This document shows positions 32,633 to 43,995 of a stretch of 64,000 bases of DNA, piece by piece (the first letter of the stretch is position 1; each line of letters starts with the position of its first letter). The DNA is from Elymus sibiricus. Its lineage: Eukaryota; Streptophyta; Magnoliopsida; Poales; Poaceae. The translations under genes were made by a program, and so were the position numbers. The notes beneath the pieces were generated by a model, which worked only from the letters and a program-made list of their open reading frames with translations, was not told the DNA's origin and made no database searches. The stretch is from contig CM077664.1 of NCBI GenBank assembly GCA_039707655.1, positions 123,602,485-123,666,484 of the forward strand, in the 5' to 3' direction.

Positions 32633-34713
32633 CTAGGCATGATCCTCGAAAGCTCCTGAAGGGGATCTCCGGCTAGCAGCTCCGGTGTGCGTAGACAGCA
32701 TTGAGTGAAGTGCATCCGCGAAGGCTTCAGCTGACGTCTGCTGGGCTGGTGGAGTGGAGACCGGCGGTGGCACTGTAGCAGCAGCAGCAGGTGCAGAGAC
32801 TGTGGTCCTCGGATCCACAACTGGCACTGCAGCAGACCTGGCTGCTCTGGGCACTAACTGGAATCTCTCCGTAGTGGGTCTGTCATCTCCACTGTCATCT
32901 GAAGTGGCTGCCCTGGCTGCATCAACGTCATCCTTCAGCTTCTCCACAATGGTCCGAACCTCTATGATCTTGACATCTAGATCATGAATCTTCGTCTCGA
33001 CTATCCGCTCTAAGCTAGCCTGGTTCTGGGTGAGGTTGGCCAGACTTCGCTCAATCCTCAGCGTGGCTTCTAGCAGATAAGTCATCTGGTCACTCTTAGA
33101 CTTGAGGTTGGCAATGGGAGCATTGGGAGCAGATGCCTCCTTGGCTGCTTTTGCTTTTGCGGCTACTCGGATCTTCTCTTGTGCTTGAGCAGAGGTGGGA
33201 TGCAAAGGGTCCATCACTATGACATTATCCTCGAACTCTGGACGCGGTGGGAGATGCTGACGATCAAGAAGATAAGTGCTCGTTCCAACCTTGGAATTGA
33301 TGAGCATCTGGATGTGTGGAGCATATCCGCAAGATATCTTCTGATCAGCAGTTGTCCTCTTGATGGTTTCTACTATCAAGCTCATCACCTTGAACTTTTG
33401 AGGTGTATCAAAGAGGTGCAGCAAGTTGATGGAGTGGCCACGTATCATCGTATCATCTCCTGACTTGGGTAACAGAGTGTACCTCAAGATAGTGTTTGTA
33501 GTGGCCAAACCAGGTAGCAGGTGCTTCACTGACCCTAGTTTGTGTGTCTCGATGTCCTTCTCTAGAATAGCTGTATACATATTGGCCATGGAGTTGTGGT
33601 CCATCTTGAGCTTGGCATAGATATCGATGTCATCTTCTTCTACTTCTGGAGCACCAAGAAGAGTAGCCCACTCAGAGATGGTTGACTGGTATCTGGAACC
33701 CTCAGTCATCCACACAATCTTGCCATCAGGATAGAAATGAGCTGTGGAGTAGAATTGCATGATCATCTCATCATTCCACTTTGTAAGCTTCTGTCCAACA
33801 AACTCATCAACACCAGCTATCCGGAAACTCTCATGAACATGGGGGAAATAATCCTCATTGGCATCAATGTACTTCCAATCCACCCATCTCATGTCACTGA
33901 CGATTGGCTTCTTATCAAGCAGTATAGTCTCATAGAAGTCTTGTTGTTCTCTGGTATGGAAGCGGTAATCACAAGCTGTTCTTCTTCTGGCAGCATAAGG
34001 ATCTGACAATCTCCACTGACGCAGTCCTTTGTCCTTCCTGAGCATCATGTTCTCTGCAACTGGGTGTGCATTATCATGATCTGGGGTCTTTGGCTTTAAC
34101 TTTCTGAGCACTAGTGGCTCCTCATCAACATCAGCTTCAGGCACTGGGGCCTTGTTCTTCTCAGTTGCTGGAATATTTCTTGTGGATCTCTTTGGTGCTG
34201 GGGCCTTGGGCTTCGACTTGGTGGGGGCAGCAGTCCTTATAGCATCTGACATAAGTTTCTGTGACTTGGCAGGAGGTGCATCAGCTGCTGGTTCCTCCTC
34301 CTCCTCCTCATCAGTCCTCATGGAGGGTTTGCCCACAACCTATGCGGTTGTCTTCCAAGCCTCTTCTTCTTCCCTGTAGCAGTTGTTTCTGTGTCACTTG
34401 GCTCCTCAAGTGTAAATGTCATGGTTTTCTTGGGAACTTTCTTCACAGCAGATTTGTCCTTGGCAACAGGTTTTGAGCTAGCTGCTTTGCCATACTCCTT
34501 AGCAACCACTGTCCTCTTCTTTGTTGTGGCCTCACTTGCCACAAAGTCCTCATCCTCACTATCTAAGGTTCTCTTCTTCCTGGTCCTTGTTGCAGCCTTT
34601 GGAAGATCTGGAGAGCTTCTCTCTCCCTCATAAAAGCTTTCTGCAGGACTAGAGCCTGAGCTGAGATCTGTGTGCTGCTCTGACATGTTTTGGCTATCGC
34701 TGGCATCAGACAT
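32633..34713 (-). pseudogene. Second ORF of copy B (plant transposon-protein-like)
   Basis: This is the best-preserved copy of the second ORF. From ATG 34713 (MSDASDSQNMSEQHTDLSSG) it encodes a Ser/Lys/Glu-rich N-terminus with KKKR-type basic clusters, an acidic run (DEEEEEEP), the globular domain (residues about 200-500: RTACDYRFHTREQQDFYETI, WVDWKYIDANEDYFPHVHES, INLLHLFDTPQKFKVMSLIV), a helical segment (LEATLRIERSLANLTQNQAS) and a Pro/Ser/Ala-rich tail ending at 32633. A frame shift plus a TAG at about 34340-34375 separate the first 120 residues from the rest. It is about 690 residues when complete. No catalytic motif is evident, so I give no function. Confidence 0.82.
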
Positions 34714-34844
34714 GTTGCAAAGCTGACCCTGTGAATAGATGGGTATGGGCAGAGTAGATGAGTCATCACAAAAAGCAGAATTTTTTCATGAAAATTGAGT
34801 TCAAATCTTAGTTTCAAGTTTTCACAGAAGGCATTTCGGATGGA

Positions 34845-35660
34845 CCGAGTTGATCATCTCGGTGATACCGAAGCACTCAACAGAAACTTTACACTCCATT
34901 TTGGCCAGACCGAGATGGGGTTCGGTGACTCCAAGATGCTAGGGTTTCACAGAGATTTTACTTTTGGTCTCACCGATTCATACAACTCGGTGGCACCGAG
35001 ACGTACTAGTGCTATGGCCTGGGGCCAAATCGGTGACTCCGAAAATTTCTAATTGGTCGGTCCGAGATGCGTTCGGTGGAAACTAAAACCTAATTTTTTT
35101 ACTCGAATATAATCTATGGAATTTGCAGTGTAAAGGAAGTTCTCAATCCGTGGCAAGAATCATGGCAATCCAATCGTGCATTGAATCGGAATTTTGAGCG
35201 CGAAAGGGGTTGAATCTCACCCTAACTTGGTGGAGATCCTCTACAGCGGCAACGGCGGAGCAGATTGCCATTGACGGCAATGGATTCCGGCGGCGAAGGC
35301 GCGCTGGAGACAAGGGCGATGATCCGGAGACCTGGGCGACGGCAGCAACGGGGTGCGGGAACGAGGGGGTTTGAGAAATTTCAACCGTTTGGGCCCGCGA
35401 GGTATATATACCCGTGTGCTGTTGGTGGCTCCGAGTTGGACAACTCGGTGGCACCGATATGTGTAACTGCAAGCAGTTTAGCACATCGATGGCACCGAAA
35501 TGGTTCAACTCGGTGACACCGTGATGGAAACCTAGATCAATCTAAATGATTTCGATTGGACCGAGTTTGAGTGAATTGGTTCGGCCGAAATCATGTAGAA
35601 GGTTTTGGAGGTTCAGCCCTTTCAGATCGGTGGCTCCGAGTGCTCCTTACCCGGAGGGTC
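34845..35660. repeat. Internal palindrome array, copy B
   Basis: Clusters of TCGGT-N3-ACCGA and near variants occur at about 34845-35070 and 35430-35650, in the same positions relative to the second ORF and internal TATA as in copy A. Several sites have lost one arm by C-to-T or G-to-A changes. Confidence 0.75.
35398..35414 (-). promoter_or_regulatory. Internal TATA box upstream of the second ORF, copy B
   Basis: On the minus strand CGGGTATATATACCTCGCG follows a palindrome cluster and precedes a GC-rich leader of about 0.7 kb leading to the ATG at 34713. Position and context match copy A. Confidence 0.5.
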
Positions 35661-36462
35661 CGAAAATGACTTGTTCAATTTTTGTGATGTAGCAAGAATA
35701 GAATTTGAGATAAGAAAGCATAGATAGCTAGAGAAGGTACTAAGGCATTCTTGTACATCCACTTGGCCAGAAAAACCAAGACAATCAAAACAACAAATGG
35801 ATGTCCTCGAATAAAGAAAACATGCAAACCAACATGCTCACACAATAAGATAGCAAATGAAATATGTGTCAAACATGCACAACCAATTCTAGCATCTATC
35901 AAGCAATGGCGATGACTATGTCATCTATATATGAGTATATTGACTTAGGAGTCAAATGAGGACATTTGATCATAGGTCATACTCATCGTTTAAGCACAAG
36001 TGGGGTTGCCACTTTTACATAAAGCATTGATGTGTTCACACCATTAGAGTTGCTTTAGCTCAATTGTTTAGAGCAAAGCTCCCCCTAGATATGATATCCC
36101 CCCAAAGAGGGATGAACTAACCTTGGGTTTTGTCGATGATGACTTCATGTAGATGTTGAAGATGTGGATGCTCAAAGTTGATGTAGACCATCAAATGTTG
36201 GGAGCAATCCTTTGGAGTTTTGTGCTTTCAATACCTACATGGGATAGTCCCACACAAGGAACATGCAAGGATATCCATAGACATAGAGTGAAATACACAT
36301 ATGACGATGTCCATGAATGCAATGACTACCTTGTCCCTTGCCTTACCAACAAGAGGATTTGTGACTCCATGAACTAGTGCAAGACGTGGAAGTTGATTAC
36401 ACAAGTTCTTGCCAAAATGTATATGAGTGAAGTTTGTTCGCGGAGTCACCCTCAAGAACTCT

Positions 36463-38655
36463 CTAGTTCTTCTTCTTTTGGACCCACATCAACTTGATGG
36501 GAATCCTTGGAGTTGTAGTAGCACTTGATGAAGTAGAACTTGATGAAGTCTTGGGAACCCACTTAACCAAGGCTTGAGGTGCTTCTTCAAATGAGTCAAT
36601 CTCTTCTTGAAGCTTGTCCTTGCCTTTTAGCTTGTGGTCTTGTGGTGTAAGATCTTCTTGAGCTTGTGTTCCCTTAAAGGAAGTAGGATCATACTTCTCT
36701 TGTTGAGGAACAAACTTCATCTTGGGGTATTGATCTTCTTCCCACTCAACTCCATTGGCATTGAACTTTCGTTCAAAACCAACACCTTGGTTCTTCCAGT
36801 GCCTTCCTTGCTTGCGTCCAATTTCCTCAAATTGCTTACTCCCGGCAAGGCTCTTGTAGACACCTTTTTCTATAATTCCTTTCAATAGCATATTTTCTTG
36901 CTCAAGTGTAACTTGGCTAAGAGAATCATTAGTGGAATCAATAGAACTACTAGAAGCAACAACATTGGATTTAGCATTGTTATTGTTACTACTAGAGGTA
37001 GAACCCTTTTTACCCTTGTTGCTAGTTTGCTTAGGTTTAACTTGTGGCATAAAGGTAGACAAGAGTAAACATTTGGCAAGATATGAAGAACTCTTCTTTC
37101 AAAGAACGTCATTGATAGCTTTAAGAAACTCATGCTCTTGCTCTAAATTTAGCTTCTCGAAGCGTAGCTTCTCATGAGTTCTTAGAAGTTCTCTATGATC
37201 CTCTTGAGTTGTTTCATGAGCTAACTTAAGAGCATTTAGTTCTTTAGTTAGACGCTCAATCTCCTTCATATCATTGTCACTCATTTCCTCTTGACTATCA
37301 TGATTACTAGCATTTTCATTATAGCTCACATTACTAGCCTTATCAATAAGTAAATCATCATCACCAAGCAAATCATCCTCATCACTATTGAAATCAAGAT
37401 ACTCGGGGTGTGATACCTTGGGGCCTTTTGCCATGAAGCATCTTCCAACTCCTTCATTTGGTAAGTCAAATAGATCATGGGAGTTGGATGACACAAGAGC
37501 AAGTCCGGCAACACCTTCATCTTGACTATAGTCGGAGTTGGAGTGATAACTTCTCTCGGAGTGGTTGTCGGAGTCGGAGCCAGAAACCCATTCACCAACA
37601 TGAGCTTGATGTCTTCTTCTTATGTAGCTCTTTGATGACTTGTCCTTCCTCTCTGAATCCTTGCTTCTTCGAGAGTGTCTTCGTTCATAATGATCATCTC
37701 TACTCCTTCTCTCCTTATGAGGTGATTCATCTCTTCTATGTCTTCCTGTTGGTGATTCGTCTCTTTTCTTGTAGAGAGCCATACACTCATTGGAATAGTG
37801 TCCGGGTTTTCCACAATTGTAGCAATTACGGTCATGACTTGATGATCTCCTCTCATAGTGTCTTGAGCTAAAGCTTCTTTCTTTCCCTTTGTTCTTGTAG
37901 AACTTGTTGAATCTTTTCACCATTAGGCTTATCTCTTCATTGGATACTAGCTTGTCACTTGGAATTTTTCGAGCATCGGTTGAGGCTTTGTAAGCACCAC
38001 TTGATTTGTTGTGTAGCTCCTCTTTGTCCTTGAGTGACATTTCATGAGCAACAATCCTTCCAATGACTTCCGTGGGCTTGAGATCTTTGTAATTTGGCAT
38101 CATTTGGATCAATGTGCAAACGGTATCATATTTTCCATCCAAAGCTCTAAGTATCTTCTTGATGATGAATTTGTCGGTCATCTCTTCACTTCCTAAGCCG
38201 GCAATCTCATTTGTGATGAGAGCAAGCCTAGAGTACATTTCTGCGACTCCTTCACCATCCTTCATCTTTAACTTGTCAAGTTGACTTTGAAGCACGTCCA
38301 ACTTAGATTCCTTGACGGACTCGGTACCCTCATGCATATCAACCAAAGTATCCCAAATTTCTTTTGCATTCTCGAGGCGGCTGATTTTGTTGAATTCCTT
38401 GTGACACAAACCGTTGAAGAGAATGTCACAAGCTTGAGCATTATATTGCAACATCTTCAATTCTTCCAGGGTTGCTTCACGATCTGGTTCCTTGCCATCC
38501 TCAAAGAAATCACCATGCAATCCAACACAAACAACAGCCCAAACGGCGGGGTTATGACCAAGAATATGCATCTTCATCTTATGCTTCCAACTAGCAAAGT
38601 TTGTACCATCAAAATATGGACCTCTACGATGATAGTTACCCTCACTAGACGCCAT
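36463..38655 (-). pseudogene. Copia-type gag of copy B
   Basis: ATG at 38655 gives the same gag as copy A, with the CCHC knuckle CYNCGKPGHYSNEC near residue 280, Arg/Ser-rich region, coiled coil and C-terminal tail, about 730 residues. The only break seen is a TGA at 37099-37101; copy A has CGA there (DDLRKKSSS), so a single C-to-T change explains it. The frame resumes without shift and ends at 36463. There is no protease or pol downstream. Confidence 0.88.
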
Positions 38656-38725
38656 ACTCTCCTAGGTTATGAAACCAAGGCTATGATCACCAAAGCAATG
38701 GAAATCAAGGCTTACGGAGACCAAA

Positions 38726-38737
38726 GCTCTGATACCA
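38726..38737 (-). other. Primer-binding site of copy B (tRNA-iMet type)
   Basis: TGGTATCAGAGC on the minus strand, two bases from the 5' LTR, identical to copy A. Confidence 0.9.
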
Positions 38738-38739
38738 CT

Positions 38740-40339
38740 TATAGGATCAAAAGTATGTCTAGAGGGGGGTGATTATGGTACTTAACCAAATAAAAACCTA
38801 ACCTTTTCCCAATTTTAGATGTAGGCAGATTTTAGCAAGAACACAAGTCAAGCATCACCCTACACATGCAATTCTAAGAGTGTAGCAGCGGAAAGTAAAC
38901 AATTGCATATGTAAGTAAAGGAGGGGATCGGAGATTTCAAACGCAATGAAGACACGGTGGTTTTTGGCATGGTTCCGATAGGTGGTGCTATCGTACGTCC
39001 ACGTTGATGCAGACTTCAACCCACGGAGGGCTCCACCCATGAAGGGTCCACGAAGAAGCAACCTTGTCTATTCCACCATGGCTTACGTCCACGAAGGACT
39101 AGCCTCACTTGGGGTAGATCTTCACGAAGTAGGCGATCTCCTTGCCCTTACAAACTCCTTGGTTCAACTCCACATCATGTCGGAGGCTCCCAAGTGACAC
39201 CTAACCAATCTAGGAGACACCACTCTCCAAAAGGTAATAGACGGTGTGTTGATGATGAACTCCTTGCTCTTGTGCTTCAAATGATAGTCTTCCCAGCACT
39301 CAAACAACTCCTCACAGATTTGGCTATGGTGGAAGAAGGATTTGAGTGGAAAGCAACTTGGGAAAGGCTAGAAATCAAGGTTCAAATGGTTGGATTGGAA
39401 TGTCTTGATCTCAACACATGAGTAGGTGGTTCTCTCTTAGAAAATGTGTGGTGGAAGTGTAGGCACGTTCTGATGGCTCTCCTTACTTAGAAGGATGTGG
39501 TGGAAGTGTAGGCACGTTCTGATGGCTCTCCTTACTTAGAAGGAAGTGGTGGAGGGGTATATATAGCCTCCACACAAGATCCAACCGTTACACACTTTTG
39601 ACCCAACTCGGTGGCACTGATCAGAAATCTCGATGGCACCGAACAGTGTAAAAGATATGAACGTTAGGAAACTCGGTGGGACCGACTGGAACAACTCGGA
39701 TGGACCGAAGTGCAATGGTTAGGGCAAACCTCGTCTCGGTGGCACCGATTGCATCAACTCGGTAGGACCGAAGTGAAGCAATAAGGCAACAGAGAGTTGG
39801 CAAGCCATCTTGGTGAGACCGATTTGCAAAACTCGGTGAGACCGAAGTAAGTACAAACGATTACAGAGAGTTGGCAGGGCCATCTCGGTGGGACCGAGAT
39901 CCATATCGGTGGATCCGATTTGTTAGGGTTTTGGTAGTGGCTAAGTCCAGATGAACTCGGTGGCTCCAGATAGAAAATTTCGGTGGGGCCGAGTTGGAAT
40001 GTAGGTTTTGGACATATTTGGATGGAGAAAGTGGTTGAGGGTTTTGGAGTACTGTCACTAAGCACTTGAGCAAAAAGACCATTAAGCAACACCTCATCCC
40101 CTTTTAATAGTATTGGCTTTCCTATGGACTCAATGTGATCTTGGATCACTAAACCAAAAATGTAGAGTCTTGATCTTTTGCCAATCCTTGTCCTTAGCAT
40201 TTTGAGGGGTCCACATCTCTAGTCCTTGCCATGCCAATCATTGAACATCCTGAAATCTTTAACTTGAATGGACATTAGTTCAATGAGATATATGTTGTTA
40301 TGAATTAGCAAAACCACCAAGGGAGCAAATGTGCTTTCA
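38740..40339 (-). repeat. 5' LTR of copy B
   Basis: 1600 bp. It differs from the other LTRs by a 49-bp tandem duplication (39447-39495 and 39496-39544) and by loss of about 26-30 bp near 39020, between two short CCCACG-A/G-AGGG repeats. Its inner end reads TATAGGATC on the + strand where the others have TGTAGGATC. Confidence 0.92.
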
Positions 40340-41174
40340 GCCTAAGGTGGAGCCAGTGAGGAAGGTGATGGCACAATCAGCCATCAAGTTCCTCAAAGGA
40401 TTCGTTGCTCGTTTTGGTGTCCCCAACAGGATCACCACCGACAACGGCACCCAATTCACGAGCCGCGCCTTTATAGCATATTGCCAAGAACTTGGAAATA
40501 AGATTTGCTACGCGTCTGTTGCTCACCCAAGGAGCAATGGGCAACTAGAGAGGGAAAATGCAGAAGTGCTACGTGGTCTCAAGACCAGACCTTTCGATAG
40601 GCTGCACAAGTGTGGAAGGCGCTGGGTGGAAGAGTTGCCGGCGGTTCTTTGGTCGATCAGAATGACGCCAAGTCGAGCCACTGGCCAGACACCCTTCTCC
40701 CTTATTTATGGTGCAGAAGTGGTGCTCCCCACAGAACTCAAATAAGGGTCACCTCGAGTCTTGGCCTTCGATGAGGAGGATCAAGATGAGCTGCGGCAAG
40801 ATGATGCCACGCTCCTTGAGGAAGATCGTTTCCGGGCTGCTGTCCGTGCTGCACGGTACCAGCAAGCTTTGCGCCGCTACCATAGCCGCAAAGTGAACGC
40901 CAGGAATCTTGAGGAAGGCGACCTTGTTCTTCCTTAGATCCAGTCCATGAAGGGTCATAACAAGTTGACGCCGAAGTGGGAGGGCCCTTACCGGGTGGTA
41001 CGAGTCACTAGGCCCGGCGTAGTCCGCCTAGAGACCGAAGATGGCGCATCTTCGCAAGTTTTACCCGTAAGGCGCGGTTGTCGGGCTGCCCGGCAACCTC
41101 TTTTGTACAAGTTTTCCAGAAAGGCATGTAAACCTTTGTACAGAACCGGGCGCAGATCCCGTGGACATAAATAA
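40340..41174 (+). pseudogene. Integrase C-terminal part, Gypsy E
   Basis: The catalytic core continues after copy B: VEPVRKVMAQSAIKFLKGFV, NRITTDNGTQFTS (second catalytic aspartate), HPRSNGQLERENAEVLRGLK (catalytic glutamate) and TPFSLIYGAEVVLPTELK. Stops at 40743-40745 and about 40936 interrupt. The tail contains KLTPKWEGPYRVVRVTRPGV, the GPY/F module of Gypsy integrases, and ends at 41172-41174. The pieces on both sides of copy B give a complete D-D-E set in order. Confidence 0.87.
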
Positions 41175-41909
41175 AGCTAAGTGTTTCACAATTCTTTGTC
41201 CAAGTACATATTTGTTTATGTGTTGCAGGCAGCCTTGTGTTACATTTTTCCTTTGCATAGGATGATTAACGAACTGTCAAGGTTCCAGCCTCCTCATTTC
41301 TCTTCTTTCTTTTTCTCAAAGGACAGAAGGGTTCCTCACGTACAAGTTTCCCGGGGGGAGTGATGGTATGGATACCGAATGACGTTCAAGATATCGTCCT
41401 ACGGCAAGAAGCACAACAAAGAAAAAGCTAAGTTGCAAAACTTTAAAGTAAATTCTTTGTTGTAGTTGCAACTTCTCCTTGAACGATTTTGGCCTTTGTA
41501 TGAGAAACATGCATGCTAAGGAACCTTGTCGTGATCAGCTACGCCCTTGCTTTGTTTCGAGTCCGCTCAACAAATTAAGAGGTTACGTTGTGATCGTCAA
41601 GTGTATCCTTGCAGGCAGCGGCACTTCCGGCAAGCTGCTAAGGACCCATTTCTCAAGCGCTCGCGGCAAGAGTGCACGCACCGGCAAGTTTCCGGCAAGC
41701 GTAGAGTACAAGAATCATGCAAAGACAGAATAAGACAAGAGAGATAGCATGCATACATCCATCCAAAACACAAACCATTAAGCGCTTAAATGCAAAAGTC
41801 ATTTTTCACGCCCCCATGGGGCTACATTGGTTCTGATACAGGAGCAAAAGAGAGGAGCCTAGGTAGAGTGCGGCTCGTCTTCAAGATTCGACTCGGGCGC
41901 TACATGCAC
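41175..41909 (+). other. Spacer between pol and antisense gene, Gypsy E
   Basis: No sense gene is seen. It holds TTTCCCGGGGGGAGTGATG (about 41347-41365), a purine-rich block, followed by AT-rich sequence and GCCGGCAAG words like those in the LTR. It also contains the 3' flank of the antisense gene. Confidence 0.55.
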
Positions 41910-42539
41910 CTAGTCGGAATCGTCGCCTTCGCTCTTGATGCGCGGGGAGTTTTCATCACTTTCACTCCCACTGGTGGAGTCGGTGCCGCTGCTGCTCTCG
42001 CTCTCCGCGCAGCACTCCATACGGCCACCAGAGACCCCGAAGAACTTCATGAAGAGTGTGGCGGCTCTGTCGTACCTAAACTGGAGGAGCTGCCCCCGCC
42101 TTTACCCGCGGGAGCAGGCAAACGACTTCCACCCCCGTGTCAGGAACAAGAAGCCAACAGTGGAGAACTCGGTCGCCACCGAGGAGGGGCCGTTGCAGTA
42201 TCCATCCACCTGTAGCCACAGGCCCGAGGGCCTGCTGTCCTCCATCGCCCATGCAAAGGAGTCTGGGAGCCGGAGCCAACTGCGGGGCCGATGGTGCAGC
42301 CCCACGACGAACTCGAGCGCCACCACCGCCGTGTGGGCCTCCGCCTGAGGGGGAAGGGCAGCCGCTCCGCCACGCCCACCTCGACCACGAGTGTCGCACC
42401 CTCCACGGCCGCGGGGGGCGATCCTTCCGCGGGCGCTAGGGCTGGCCTCCGCGGCAGTCGCCGAGGAACGCGTTCGGCCCCGAGGGGGGGCCCTCGTGGC
42501 AGCAGCAGATGCGCGGGCCTGACCTCCACCCCTCGCCAT
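41910..42539 (-). pseudogene. Antisense accessory gene of Gypsy E: B3 DNA-binding-domain-like protein
   Basis: The minus-strand ATG at 42539 gives MARGGGQARASAAATRAPPR, an Arg/Gly/Ala-rich N-terminus of about 65 residues. A domain with the B3 pattern follows: VVALEFVVGLHHRPRSWLRL, LPDSFAWAM, GLWLQVDGYCNG, FLTRGWKSFACSRG, then QLLQFRYDRAATLFMKFFGV. B3 domains of plant transcription factors share LP..F, W-l-v-x-G, L..GW..F and L..G..L.F.....F.V..F. An acidic Ser/Asp/Glu tail ends at 41910. A TAA at 42102-42104 interrupts the domain; the frame is otherwise open for 209 codons. The B3 call comes from pattern reading only. It is likely a captured or ancestral regulator-like accessory gene. Confidence 0.65.
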
Positions 42540-42637
42540 CGCGGCGGTGGACCTCGGGGGAAGCAAGGATGGGTGAAAGGTTGAAGGAGGAGAGAGGCAA
42601 GGGTAAAAGATGAGTGGGGGAGGTCTCCACCCCCCAG

Positions 42638-42650
42638 CCCTTTTTATAGC
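42638..42650 (-). promoter_or_regulatory. TATA box of the antisense B3-like gene
   Basis: On the minus strand GGTGCTATAAAAAGGGCTGG lies about 100 bases upstream of the ATG at 42539. The leader is rich in CCTCTCTCCTCC, as in many plant 5' UTRs. The antisense gene thus seems to have its own promoter. Confidence 0.55.
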
Positions 42651-43062
42651 ACCCTAGGGGGTCACTCTCCCTGCCGCTTCGCCTTTCAACAGCAGGAATC
42701 GAGGAAGGAGATGCGAGGAGTCAGGCGAAAGGAGGCGGGAAGGAAGAATACGATGGCAATGGCGAGATTGGGAGCGGGGGGGGGGGGGTTAAATAAACAA
42801 CGCCCCCTCGCGGATTCCTTTTTTATGGGTAAGGCGCGGGGGCTGGCCTTTTACCGTCCCACGTGGACGCGCTTGTCAGGCGCACTACCTCCCCGTGCCC
42901 GTTACATTCCACCTCTCCCACGTACGCGTTTAATGCGCATCATGGGGGGCGTGGTAACAGAGAAGATTATGACAGTTATCCTCTGCGACCCGTGCCTGTG
43001 CACTGTTCGGGCCTGGCCCAACGACGCCTCGCATGCGCGTGTGGCCCTGGCCCAGGGGCTCC
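42651..43062. other. Region between antisense promoter and 3' LTR of Gypsy E
   Basis: No gene is seen. It contains a G-run of about 13 bases (around 42777-42789), upstream promoter sequence of the antisense gene and GC-rich sequence up to CCCAGGGGCTCC just before the 3' LTR, which may include the polypurine tract. Confidence 0.45.
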
Positions 43063-43990
43063 TGTAGGTGTACTAAAGCATGGGTGCCCTCGTACCCTGA
43101 CTTGTGCACAGGCAGTTGTAGCCTCCTTGATGGCAAGGGCTTGCCGGAGGGTAACTATGACTCAAGACTCACATTCAACAAGACCGTGAAGGAGAGCTCA
43201 AGGCAGGTCATCGAGAAGTACTATTCTCGTACTGAAGATCAAGATTACCCTTGCCGGCAAGCTCCGTACCGGCAAGGTGAAGACCAAGACTCTGGTTGGT
43301 GGCAAGCTCCATGCCGGCAAGCAATGGCCCAACAAGCTCCGTGCCGGCAAGCTCGTTCTGTCCCGTTACCACTCCACCTCATCATCGGCTAGATAAGCAC
43401 GCGTGATAGGTGTCGAACAGGCAGGCAGTCAACGCAGCTGGGCAGGGCACGTGTCAGCATGCCACGCCAGGATTAACTTTAATGACACCCGTCCCTGGGA
43501 CGTGTCAAGGTGACAAGAGGGTGCTAGGACCGGTGGTACATATCTTTTACCCAAAGCCTCGCCTCCCCAACGTAGCACATAACGGTGCACTTAATGCGCT
43601 TGTCCCACCCCGTCTAGAGATAGACGTGGTGACGGTGCAAGTTACTATTCATACTCTATAAATGACCATGTTAGCCTCTGTGGTGACCCCTTGACCTATA
43701 AAAGGAGGCCCACGGCTACACTTAGAACGGTCGACTCTTAGCTTAACTACACGATGTAGCTGCACTTCCCGCGCACCTTGCCGGCAAGCTGCGCTCTTTG
43801 TAACCTTTGAGCTCACATACAATCAAACCGCCAGAACAGGAGTAGGGTTTTATGATCACAGCAGCCCGAACCTGGATAAATCGTTGCTTGTGCTCATATC
43901 TATTAGCCCTACTCTTTGTAGTATTTAGATCCCACTTCCAAACCGCAAAGGGATCCTACCGATCCCATAGATCGTCGTTTTCCCATGACA
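43063..43990 (+). repeat. 3' LTR of Gypsy E
   Basis: TGTAGGTGTACTAAAGC...TTCCCATGACA, 928 bp. TATA at about 43695. It is followed by the CCCGA duplication. Confidence 0.92.
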
Positions 43991-43995
43991 CCCGA

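Larger units (their letters stand above)
30483..40339 (-). mobile_element. Non-autonomous Copia-like element, copy B (complete)
   Basis: Same family and orientation as copy A: 5' LTR (40339-38740), iMet primer site, gag (38655-36463), internal promoter-like block, second ORF (34713-32633), polypurine tract, 3' LTR (32061-30483). Flanking five-mers are GCTTG (30478-30482) and GCCTA (40340-40344). They differ at two sites, but both derive by single transitions from GCCTG, the sequence expected at this point of the integrase (codons for K-W-P-E-V-E-P). It splits the integrase of Gypsy E. Confidence 0.93.
23910..43990 (+). mobile_element. Gypsy LTR retrotransposon E (complete, interrupted by copy B)
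   Basis: The element has LTRs of about 0.92 kb (23910-24821, 43063-43990), a perfect TSD CCCGA (23905-23909, 43991-43995), a primer-binding region, then gag, protease, RT, RNase H and integrase on the + strand. A non-coding spacer and an antisense gene follow before the 3' LTR. Copy B (30483-40339) splits the integrase. Without B the element is about 10.2 kb. The antisense gene before the 3' LTR recalls Tat-lineage Gypsy elements, so I place E there tentatively. Gag-pol carries several in-frame stops and is inactive. Confidence 0.93.
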
